Source of the DNA: Anaeromyces robustus | Taxonomy: Eukaryota > Neocallimastigomycota > Neocallimastigomycetes > Neocallimastigales > Neocallimastigaceae | DNA: 64,000 bases | Direction of reading: 5' to 3' | Assembly: GCA_002104895.1 (NCBI GenBank) | Contig: MCFG01000038.1 | Span: 215,992 to 279,991, forward strand | Shown here: piece after piece, positions 52,837 to 64,000 of the stretch | Layout: every line of letters begins with the position of its first letter | Position numbering within the stretch: the first letter of the stretch is position 1 | The notes under the pieces: generated by a model | What the model saw: the letters and a program-made list of their open reading frames with translations, nothing else | Told to the model about the DNA's origin: nothing | Database searches by the model: none | Program-made: the position numbers and the translations under genes

Positions 52837-54785
52837 AATACATATATATTATAAGTTAATAATATAAAATAATAATATTAATTAAAAAAAATGAAAATAA
52901 TATATATACAATTATAATAACTATTATTTGATGAATAAAAAAAAAAGAAAATTTTAATAATATAAAATAATAATATGTTTTATAAGAGTACTATGTATTT
53001 CAATTAATTTCATAACATAAGGGAAAAAAAGAAAAACTCTTTTTTTTTAAATAATAAATTTTCAAAATCTTAAATGTTTATTTTTTTTTTCCTTTCTTTT
53101 TACATGATTTTTTTTATTTATACCATTATTTAATAATATAGCAATTAATAAAATAATAATATTTAAAAAAAAAAAAAAAAAAAATCAAATATAAAATTTA
53201 CAATATTTTAAAAATAAATAAAAATTAAAAAAAAAATAAAATAAAATAAAATAAAATAAAATCAAAAGCATTAAAAAAAAATAGATTATCCTTAAATGTT
53301 ATTAATAATTATAATAATATAAATATTAAAATAAAAACAATAAACATTTAATAAAAAAAAAATAAAAATAATAATAATTAATATATATTTATTTCGTCTC
53401 AATATCATATATGTGTTTTTTTTATTTTTATTGTTATTGTTATTGTTTTATAAAAAATATATTATATATATATATATTTTTATTTTTTGTATATATTAAA
53501 TATTTAAAATAATCTATTAACTATTTAAAATAAAAAAACAAAATTTATTAATTGTAAAAATAAGATACATGAAATAATTATAAATATATACAAAAAAAGA
53601 AAGAAAAAAAAAACGAAAAAAAAAATATAAAAAAAAGTGTCAAACATTTAAAAAAAAAATTTTTTTTTATTTTGAAAATAGGGTCTATAATAAATTTCAT
53701 ATTTTTTTTTAAAACTTTAAATAATATATTATTAATAGAAATTAAACTTTTTTAATTAAATTATTTGTACAATTAAAATTTTCGATATTCTATTATTTTT
53801 AAAAGATTACTATTGAAAAAAAAAAAAATACTTTTCTATTTTTTTAACATTTCATTTTTTTAAAAGAAAAAAAAAAATAAAAATAAAAAAATAAAAATTA
53901 AAAATTATACCAAAAATTGTATTATATGATATAATAATATCACTTTTAAATATAAGAATTCTAAATTTATTAAATAAATAATCTTATCCTTTTAAAATAC
54001 TAAATATTTAACTAAAAATGGAAAGAAAAGGTTAAAATCTATAATTATTAAAATGAGAATATACTCAACATTATTTTTTTATATTAATGTTTATTTTATT
54101 AAAAATAATGTTAACATTATATATATTATATATTATTAAATAATTTAATTTAATATATACAGGATTATTTAAATTACCATTTCAAATTCTTTTATATGAA
54201 ATTCCAAAATATTTAGAATTGACAGACTATATAAATTATACTTCAGTAAATATTTTATATTTTTTTTTTATTGTCACAAATAATCAAATAGCATCAATAA
54301 TAAATATTTGTTTTTTCTTAAGGAAAAATATAATATAAATAAAAAATAGAAAGTTAAAAAATAAAGAAATATACAATATAATTATCTTTGTAATAATAAC
54401 TATACATTAATTCAACAAAAATAATAGTATTAAAAATGTATATTCTTTTCCATAATTTTTTTTTTCAAATATACTATACATATAACAAAATTAAAAAATA
54501 CTATAAAAATTCAATTGTTATTAATATGGAATAACGGTTATTTAAAAAAAAAAATGGAAAATTATCAATGGAAATAATATTGAATATTATTTATATTTCA
54601 AATTTCTATTTATTCGATTCATTTTAAATTTTACAATTAATATTTTTATATATTTATACATATATAAATAATAAAAGTTCTTTTTTTTTTATCTTATTAT
54701 TTACGATATATAACTAATATCTTTCTTTATTAAATAAATGTATTTATATATTTAAAATTAGACATGTAAATTTTTATATAATAAT
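52837..54785. other. AT-rich intergenic region
   Basis: 1.9 kb between two plus-strand genes. No gene recognised; A-runs, an AAAAT tract at 53,235-53,262 and short T-runs only. Confidence 0.6.
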
Positions 54786-56675
54786 ATGGAGAAATCAGAT
54801 ATATGGAAATCGGAATTGGAAGAAAATTATACAAAGGTAATATAAATATATAAACATAAATAAATAAATAAATAAATAAATAGACATATATCATAATATT
54901 TTCTATTTTATTTTATTTTATTTTATTTTATTTTATTTTATTTTATTTTATTTTATTTTATTTTATTTTATTTTATTTTATTTTATTTTATTTTATTTTA
55001 TTTTATTTTATTTTATTTTATTTTATTTTATTTTATTTTATTTTATTTTATTTTATTTTATTTTATTTTATTTTATTTTATTTTATTTATTTTATTTTAT
55101 TTTATTTTATTTTATTTTATTTTATTTTATTTTATTTTATTTTATTTTATTTTATTTTATTTTATTTTATTTTATTTTATTTTATTTTATTTTATTTTAT
55201 TTTATTTTATTTTATTTTATTTTTTTTTTTATTTTATTTTATTTTATTTTATTTTATTTTATTTTATTTTATTTTATTTTATTTTATTTTATTTTATTTT
55301 ATTTTATTTTATTTTATTTTATTTTATTTTATTTTATTTTATTTTATTTTATTTTATTTTATTTTATTTTATTTTATTTTATTTTATTTTATTTTATTTT
55401 ATTTTATTTTATTTTATTTTATTTTATTTTATTTTATTTTATTTTATTTTATTTTATTTTATTTTATTTTATTTTATTTTATTTTATTTTATTTTATTTT
55501 ATTTTATTTTATTTTATTTTATTTTATTTTATTTTATTTTATTTTATTTTATTTTATTTTATATTTGTATGCATTATTAAATATGGTTCATAATTTTCAA
55601 TAAAAATTAATATATAAATATTAATAATATTATTATTTAAAAAAACTATATTAAATATAATAATATATTTCTTTTTAATAATATTGTTCATATAAAAAAA
55701 ATTAATAGGAAGAAACTCTCTTTGCTCAAGATAAAGATTCAGCATATGACAAATTCAAAAAATTAAGTACGGTTTTTAAAAATTCATAAAAAATTAAAAT
55801 AATAATATGGAGAAAAGTTTATACTTATAGAAATATATATATAATGAAAGTTTATTTTATTGTATTTTTATACTTTGTTTATTTTTATTATTCTAAAATA
55901 ATAGTATTATATATATGAATAATTATTAAAAGAAAAAACTTTTCTGTCTTTTTATTATCATTATTAAAACAGAAATTTTTACCCAAAATTATCGTCAATG
56001 TAATGTTGCTCATCGTGAAACCTGTTGGACTGAAAAAAAAAAATGAATTACATTTAAAAAATGTTTGCTGGCTTCATGTAAATATTCTTTCTTTCTTTTT
56101 CTTTTTCTTTTTTTTCTAATTAATATATATTAAAATTACTATTATTATTATTATAATTATTATTATTATAAAAATTATTAAAATTATTAAAATTCATATT
56201 ATATAATAATAATTCATTTTTAATAATTATATATATATATACATCTAAAAAAAATTATTAAGATTATTGGTAAATTTAGTAATGTTCCTGATGGAAGATA
56301 TGTCCCAGAATTTAAAGTAAAAATTGCTAGAAGACCATTAGGTTTAAGTCGTTTAACATTTAATGCCTCAGTAGTGGAAGTACCTATTAATACTCATGAA
56401 GAAAATGATGATGATATACAGCAAGATATACCTTCTCAAGATAGAAATGGAACAGAACCAACAGAAAGAGCTGATGATTCAACAGAAGAAGCAAATAATA
56501 ATACAAATAATAATGCACCATCTTTATTTTCTGTAGCATTAAGTGTATTAACTTTGGGTATTGTTAGAATTAATGATGCTCGAAATAATGAAAATAATGA
56601 AAATAATGACAATAATAATCAAAATAATGATGAGATACCAAGTGTAAAAAAATTTTTTTAATTTTTTGTTTTTAC

Positions 56676-56766
<91 letters not shown>

Positions 56767-56886
56767 ATTAGTATTATTAGTATTATTTATTTATTAATCT
56801 ATTTATTTATTTATTTATTAATTTATTTATTTATTAATTTATTTATTTATTTATTTATTAATTTATTTATTTATTTATTTATTAAT

Positions 56887-56925
<39 letters not shown>

Positions 56926-57292
56926 TTCATATAAATATCTAAACTAATTAAATTATTTTTGTATATTATATGATAATAATAATAATATAATATATTCAAT
57001 ATAGAGAAAAATAATGACCAGTCAAAATAAATTTACCAATGAAATATTAAATATTTATAGAAATGATGAATGGCGCATTGTAGAAGCTCCAGAAATTATA
57101 GTTAATCATTCTTTAATTGATAATAAAAAATCAAAAATAGTTGTTGAATTAGAAATTAAAGATATTAATGGTTATTGGAAAAATGGTTTAAATTTCAAAG
57201 GAATGCGACTTAGAAAGGTTGAACCTACTGACTCTGATTCTGATGTTGATGTTGGTGTTGAAGAATCTGAAGAATCTGATGTTTTTGAATAA
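54786..57292 (+). CDS. PP2-like (phloem protein 2 type) domain protein, five exons, one frame break
   Basis: Function unknown; PP2-type domains are carbohydrate-binding in plant phloem and F-box lectins (family knowledge). Exons: 54786-54836, 55709-55766, 55973-56077, 56263-56643, 57005-57292, all GT/AG; 293 aa if the frame break is ignored. Exon 3 reads NYRQCNVAHRETCWTE, then hits TGA at 56044 after a run of 11 A. One A fewer restores a frame encoding LHLKNVCWLH up to the donor GTAAAT. Across the next junction this gives VCWLHIIGKF, matching the PP2 core VCWLEI-GK-. Exon 4 continues RYVPEFKVKIARRP, then a long acidic/Asn-rich insert. Exon 5 has NDEWRIVEAPEIIV and GYWKNGLNFKGMRLRKVEP, matching the PP2 C-terminal W-E-E...WK-GL---G-E-RP block. 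It ends with a short Asp/Glu tail. The break may be an assembly error or a disabling mutation. PP2 assignment about 60%. Confidence 0.65.
54905..55561. repeat. TTTTA microsatellite, about 130 units, in intron 1 of the PP2-like gene
   Basis: About 655 bp of TTTTA, interrupted only by a TTTA at about 55,085 and a longer T-run at about 55,221-55,230. It is the longest simple repeat in the window and makes up most of an 872-bp intron. Confidence 0.97.
56672..56930. repeat. ATT tract followed by TTTA tracts in intron 4 of the PP2-like gene
   Basis: About 30 ATT units to 56,763, then TTTA blocks separated by TTAA (56,785-56,930), all inside the intron between exons 4 and 5. Confidence 0.9.
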
Positions 57293-58084
57293 AATATATA
57301 TTTATAAACATAAAAATAAAATATAGCATTAATAATAATTATTGCTATATTTAACTAATAATAAGAATAATATTTAATACAAGAAAAAAATAATAATAAT
57401 AATAAAAAAGAATATAATAATGATGTTATTCGTTATATAAATTTAAAAGATTAATTAATAATAATTATTCTTAATAGTATATAATCTGTATAATTAAAAT
57501 AAAAATAATGATAAAAAAATATAATAATTAAACAAAAATTATTAATATTTATATGATTTATATAATATAAATCATTCAAAAAAATATAAATAATATATAT
57601 ATTACTTTATAAAATATCTATTAATAATATAAAAAAAAAAAAAAGTTAATAAATAAAGTCTTAAAATATTTTGTAAAATAGTCAATATAAATTTATAATC
57701 ATCTAATGTAAAAAAATAAATATATACCATAACATTGTTTTTAGTAGTAATAAAATAATCCTTTATATTTATTCTATTTTATTAATATTATTAAAAATAA
57801 TAAAACTATAATGTTAATGGTTAGTGTTATTATTGCTTACATTATATATTATTTATTTATTCATTAATTTATCTATTTATTTATCTATTTCTTTATTAAT
57901 ATTACTATTATTATATATAAATTTCTTTTATAATTATCAAAAAAAAATCGGTAATCCTAATTAGTTATTATTCCAACATTTTAATTAAAATATATAATTT
58001 ATTATTATTAAAAAAAAATGAAATTAAATAATCAAATCAATAAGTTTAATTGTATTGATTTACCACTCTATACCTTATTAAAAC

Positions 58085-58135
58085 TCATATCATATTTTCT
58101 GATATTTGAATGCAATTTCAGAAAATATGATATGA
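58085..58135. repeat. Inverted repeat (hairpin)
   Basis: TCATATCATATTTTCTGA and TCAGAAAATATGATATGA are exact reverse complements around a 15-base loop. It abuts the start of the next repeat. Confidence 0.85.
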
Positions 58136-58183
58136 ATGGATTCTCTATGGAATAAATAAATTCAATAATGATAATGATAATGG

Positions 58184-58228
<45 letters not shown>

Positions 58229-58296
58229 TAATAATAATAGTATCTCTATGGAATAAATAGGTTCAATAATAATATAATTATAATAATAACATTATT

Positions 58297-58327
<31 letters not shown>

Positions 58328-58410
58328 GTATCTCTATGGAATAAATAGGTTCAATAATAATATAATTATAATAATAACATTATTATTAATAATAATAATA
58401 ATAATAATCA
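58136..58410. repeat. Three-copy repeat with TCTCTATGGAATAAATA core
   Basis: The core occurs at about 58,141, 58,242 and 58,331. The second and third copies are identical for about 88 bp (core, GGTTCAATAATAATATAATT and an ATAATAACATTATTATTAA palindrome) and end in TAA runs. The first copy is divergent. Confidence 0.9.
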
Positions 58411-60639
58411 TTATCTTTTATTAATTTTCTGTTAATAATAACCTTATAATATCTTCACCAGAAAAAAAAGTAATTTAACAATAATAACAATTAATAAATA
58501 GTTTCATAATATTAATAAATAATATAATAAAAATGTCATTACCAGAAGAAAATATTAGTATTAAATACTAAAATCAAATAACATAAAATAAAAATAATAT
58601 AAAAAAAAATAAAAATTATAAAAACAGTAATAACTTCAATTAATATATATATATATATATATATCAAAAAAAATATTCCATTTAATCTAATTTTTTTTTA
58701 ATAAATAATAAATAACTTAATGTAAATAAGATAATATAAATAAAATAGTTAGATATAAATAAAAAATTAAAAATCATATAAATAAAATATTTATTTTCAA
58801 TTTAAATATCTTCAATTAATCATATACAAAAAAATTCTATTAATTATTTTTCATTTTGAACTAATATATATAAAGTTGAATTTATGTATGTATAGAAATA
58901 GATATAATTGATATATTTGATATTTATATTCATAATTTTTACATTTTAATTTTAACATTTATCTTTTTTTTTATAATTTTTATTATAATTATATATAAAT
59001 AAAATTATTATTTTTATTTATTTATTAAAATTAAGAAGATTAAGAAGGACTTATTTTATTTTAAGTATATTCACTTATTTTATTTTTAACAATTTTTTTT
59101 TTTATTCTTCCTTTTTTTTTTTTCTCATATTTTTAATTTAAATACCTAACCTATATATCCATAAATATTATTGTTACACAAACACTTTTTTAAAAATTTT
59201 ATTAAAAGTTAATTTTTTTAAAATTTTTTTTTATGCCTAAAAATTTCTTTTTTATTTTCGTAATATTTATTTATCTATACATTTATTTTAATATTATATT
59301 TATTTATTTTTTATTTATTTATTTATTTATTAATTATTAATTTATTTATGTTTATATATAAAAATTTTAATCAAGCAAAAAAGAAAATATTTTTCGTAAT
59401 TATAGTATAATATAATATTTAATTAAATCTTTTTGAAATTCAAATTGAATTTCAATTTTTATTGCATATTTAAACTTTATGTAGGTGCCACTATTTTAAA
59501 AAACTTTATTATTTTGAAACCAATAATAATAATAATAATAATATGAAGATAATGAAAATAGTTTTAATTAAAAAAGATATATTAATTATTAAAAAAAAAA
59601 AAAAAACATATTCATTATTTGAAGTTTTTACTATTAGATTAATATTTAAATATTAATTGTTAGATGACATTATTAGATTATTAGATAAAAAATGACAAAA
59701 TATTTAATCATTTATCATTAATTATAATATAATTATCATTCAATATATATATCATTTATATTTATAAAAAAGTTTATATTGATAAATCATATTTTAAACT
59801 ATATAAAAAATCAATATAAATAAAATATAAAATTGAATAAATGATTAAATTTTATACAGTATATGAAAAATATTTAAGGTTTTTATAGTTTAATTTCTCA
59901 TTTGATTAAAAGAAATTATTCAATAGATTTTAAGGAAGTTCTTTTGATCAATTAAAATTTCAAAGTATTATAGAAATAATATATATTTAAAAAAGGTTCT
60001 TTTCATTAAATTTAAATTATTATTATTAAAATTAGCTTTTTAACTAATTTTTAATTATTTTTTTTTTATAATTAAATGAAATGAATTTAAAACTTTAGTT
60101 ATTTCTTTAGTTGCCTTTTCTTTTTTTGATTATTATTATTAATGATTAATGTTAATTTAAATATATATTAAATTATATAATAATAATTTATTATAATTAA
60201 TAATAAGTATTGGAAAGTGTTAATTCAATTATAAAAATAATATTAAATAAGTTATTTAATATATTTTCTAAAATTTTTTCACAAATTGTTGAATATATAT
60301 GAATAAATTTAAAAAAAAAAAGTCATTACATATTAATGATTATAATTTTCTTTTTTTTTCTTTTTTTTCTTTTTTCATTCCGCCATTAATGCATTTTGCT
60401 ATAATGAGTAATTACCCAATTACTATAAAAACTTTAATATTATATATATTTATTTATATTTATTTCATTGATTTTCTTACAATTAAAGAAGAAAGAAGTA
60501 AAAAAATTAAAGTTATTATTAAATCTTATTACCCAAAAACAATGTATCTTTTGTCTTAATAAAGAAATTAAATTTAAGCCATTTTTATTTCTTAAATTAT
60601 ATTTTTTTTTTGTTCTTTATAAACTTTGTTTTAAAAATT

Positions 60640-61100
60640 AGAAGTATAAATTTAAACTATTAAACAGTACATGTTTTAAATAAAAAATATAAATTTAAAC
60701 TATTAAATAACACATGTTTTATATAAAAAATATAAATTTACAAAAATTTAAACTATTAAACAGTACATGTTTTAAATAAAAAATATAAATTTAAACTATT
60801 AAATAACACATGTTTTATATAAAAAATATAAATTTACAAAAATTTAAACTATTAAACAGTACATGTTTTAAATAAAAAATATAAATTTAAACTATTAAAT
60901 AACACATGTTTTATATAAAAAATATAAATTTACAAAAATTTAAACTATTAAACAGTACATGTTTTAAATAAAAAATATAAATTTAAACTATTAAATAACA
61001 CATGTTTTATATAAAAAATATAAATTTACAAAAATTTAAACTATTAAACAGTACATGTTTTAAATAAGAAGTATAAATTTTAATTACTAAACAGTACATG
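60640..61100. repeat. 96-bp minisatellite with ACATGT cores
   Basis: Four full 96-bp periods (CAGTAC at 60665, 60761, 60857, 60953, 61049) plus a partial at 61,092. Each unit is itself a diverged dimer: half A has AAACAGTACATGTTTTAAAT and half B has AAATAACACATGTTTTATAT. Copies are almost identical. Confidence 0.95.
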
Positions 61101-64000
61101 AAGTAAAAAGGAAAAATATTTATTGATTATTATTATTATTATTTTAATATTATTTATTAAAACTAAAATTAAAATAAAAAGAAAAAAAGAATAAAAACAA
61201 AAAGTTAAATTAAGCATTAATATATAAAACATAAAAAAAAAAATTAAGTATTATTATTTTTAGTTTTTTAAAACTATATTAAATAAATATAATTAATTCA
61301 TCATTGAATATATAATTAATATAATATGTTAATATTAGTCATTAAAACCAAGTTAATATTATTATATTATTAAAAAAAAATAAATAACTATATATAATAC
61401 ATTATATAATAGCTCAATTTTCTTAGAAGAATATGTAATGGATATTTAATCATTATTACATTTAAATGACTACATAAAATTTCAATAATTAAATAATGTA
61501 AATTCATTCAATACTTATTTTATATATACAAACAATATAATGAAATATAAATATTTTCATTAATAATTTATTTCTTTTTTTTAAATGACAATAAAAAGCA
61601 TAATTATTGTTATTACAAAAAAAAAAAAATAAAAAAAATAAAAAGAATTTGAATTTATTCCTAATAAAATATCTATGAATATTATTATTAATAATCATTA
61701 CAATTATTAATAATAATAAAAATACTAAAAATATTATATTAATATTTTTTATAATTGATCCTATAATCAATATATATATTTTATTCTTGTTTTTTTTTTT
61801 TCTTTTTTTTTTTTTTTTGAATATAAAAGAGGCTAAAACTACTTTATTGTATGGGGGATAAAACATTTTTTTTTCTTTTAATTTAAATCAGTAAAAACAT
61901 TTTAATTATTAAATTATTATTGACTAAAAATTTTTTAAATTTTACTAACCAAACATTTATTAATCAATAAGATTAATAGTATTTAATTAGTAAATAGTAT
62001 TTAATTAGTAATTTAGTAAATATTATTAATTATTAAACACTATACTATAGATTCCCTATTATTTTTCAATTTTATTTGTTTTTATTGTATTGAAATTGTT
62101 TTTCAATTTTTTTTTTTATATTATATTATATTACAAAAATAAAATACTTTCTAATAAATTAATTTTCCAATTATCTTTGGATTATTAAAAAAGTAAATAA
62201 ATAAATAATAAAAAAAAAAACAATTTTTTTAAAAGATTAATTTGTACCATTAACCTTTTTAAGAAAATAAAAAATGAGTAAATGAGTAATAATTTATTAT
62301 TAAATACTTCAATAATAAATAATAAAATAAATAATAAAATAATATATTAATAAAAAAGAGAAAAGTTTTTTATTTTTATTTTATTTTTATTTTTATTAGA
62401 AAAATAAAAGATTTTTAATTTTTATTGTTATTGTAATCTATTGTTAAATTTGTATTTAGTTATCGTAGAAACTACTATAAACCATTCAACATTAATTTAT
62501 TTATTTTTTATTTTTTTTAATTAATTAATTAATTATTTATTTATTTATTATTTATTTATTCATTTATTTAGTTATTTATTTATATTAAAAAATATTTTAA
62601 TGTTATACAAAATAAATTGAATGATATAAAATTTGAACACAAAATGTAAATAAAAAAAACCATTTATATAACTTATATAACAATTCTGTATAAGAATTTT
62701 TTGTTTTAAGTTTCTTTATATATATATATATAAAAAAAAACAAAGTAATTAGTATTAATATAATTAAATAATATTATATAAGTATTAAATAGTATTATAT
62801 AAGTATTAAATAGTATTAAATATAATATATAATCAATAATTATTAATAAAAATTTAAAGGAGACTTTTATATTATACATTATTTTATTTATGTATTACAT
62901 ATTATTTTATAAGCCTTGTCATGATATATATTCATTTATATGTGGTAAATATAATATTAATATATATAAAAATTAAAATATGATGATATTAATATATATT
63001 TATTAATATTTTTTTTTTACAGTTAATAAAAATATATTTTTTTTATACAATAAAAAGAAATGTTCTTATTGTTTTAATTTATTTTCATTGAAGAGCATTA
63101 TCTTAGTTCAATGATTAATATGAATAATTCCTTTATATAATTATTAATATTATCATATTAAAACAAAGAATAATAAAGAATTATTATTATAGGATAAAAT
63201 TATGAAAATCAATATAAATATTTTATATAAACATTTCATAAAATAAAAAAGAAAGAAATAAAAATAAGGATAATTATTTTTTTATTTTTAATATTACAAT
63301 TTATTAAGGTAATTATGAATTAATAATGTATTAAATATATCTATTAGATTATTTTGTTAATGTTTAACAAACTATTAATTAATTGTATATAAAATACTAT
63401 ATTATATTATAATATTATAATAGTATTTATTATATATTATATTTGCTATAATATATATAAATATAATATAATATAAAGTATACATAATTTGTACAATGAA
63501 AGTAAATAAAATTATTTAATTATTTATTTAATTATTTTATATAACGATATTTTTATTAAAAATTTTTAAATATATCGAAATTACCATGGATATTAAATTA
63601 TGGATTAAAAATATTAATATATATTTATATTATATTTCAAATTAATATATTTATATTATATTTCAATATATTTTATAATATATTTATAATTGTATAAAAT
63701 ATATATAATCAATAATTAATGAATATATTTTTATATATTGTATAAAACATTTTATTAAAATTTAACATAAATGTTATGTAAAAAAAAATATAAAATTTTT
63801 AAAAAAAATTTAAATATTTATTTTTTATACTTTATCATAAAATTAATTATAAAGAATTAGAAAAAGCAAATATTATACTTTCTATGATGCATTATAAATA
63901 ATAAATAAAAAAATTAAGGAAGAATTTATTATAGACTTATCATGTGTTATCACATGAATGTATTGAAATTACATTCAAATATTAATGCTAACTTTATCAT

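Larger units (their letters stand above)
57293..64000. other. AT-rich region without recognised genes
   Basis: 6.7 kb with no gene I can support. It contains a hairpin at 58,085-58,135, a duplicated TAA-rich repeat at 58,136-58,410 and a 96-bp minisatellite at 60,640-61,100. Open frames at 60,299-60,559 (86 codons) and 61,504-61,866 (120 codons) are Phe/Ile/Lys/Asn-rich without motifs. Confidence 0.55.

Noticed and set aside
60640-61100. Possible CRISPR-like array
   Set aside because: The 96-bp units are contiguous near-identical tandem copies without unique spacers, in a eukaryotic-type context.
60299-61866. 86-codon and 120-codon frames
   Set aside because: Composition follows AT bias (Phe, Ile, Lys, Asn, Tyr); no motif or recognisable domain.

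Overview
The window looks like nuclear DNA of an anaerobic gut fungus (Neocallimastigomycota). The evidence is extreme AT content outside genes, very long homopolymer and TTTA/TTTTA/TTA tracts, short AT-rich GT-AG introns, Asn- and Thr-rich low-complexity protein segments, and an ankyrin protein built from modules of the NEHNIILNINEKN type that I associate with this phylum. The taxon is an inference; no rRNA or tRNA is present to anchor it.

Layout. (1) 0.2-2.3 kb, minus strand: a three-exon fragment of an ankyrin-repeat gene with a coiled-coil tail, running off the left edge. (2) 6.4-7.1 kb: a decayed coding remnant of unclear origin, possibly uracil-DNA-glycosylase-like. (3) 8.4-10.7 kb, minus strand: a 5'-truncated, frameshifted LINE-type retrotransposon with a poly(A) end, flanked by a three-copy 58-bp repeat on its 3' side and about four 80-105-bp monomers on its 5' side. 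(4) 13.9-36.1 kb, minus strand: a tandem family of CAP-domain (SCP/PR-1) surface proteins, four intact and one decayed, all split by one phase-0 intron at the same codon. (5) 42.0-49.4 kb, minus strand: a 14-exon symplekin gene (mRNA 3'-end processing). (6) 51.7-52.8 kb, plus strand: an intronless phosducin-like (PhLP1-type) cochaperone gene. (7) 54.8-57.3 kb, plus strand: a five-exon gene with a PP2-like (phloem protein 2) domain, an intron dominated by about 650 bp of TTTTA repeats, and one reading-frame break in a run of 11 A. (8) 57.3-64.0 kb: no gene recognised; hairpins, a 96-bp minisatellite and a duplicated TAA-rich repeat.

The genes do not form a pathway. Symplekin and the phosducin-like protein are housekeeping; the CAP array, the ankyrin gene and the PP2-like gene are lineage-expanded or accessory types. 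The most interesting unit is the CAP array. Each protein has a signal peptide, a CAP domain, a Thr/Lys-rich stalk, one C-terminal membrane segment, a basic cytosolic tail and a conserved terminal YR-x-(D/Q)-F motif. This is a membrane-anchored CAP architecture with unusually conserved DNA around the membrane segment.

Exon boundaries were worked out by hand from reading frame, GT/AG borders and protein similarity; no alignment or gene finder was run.
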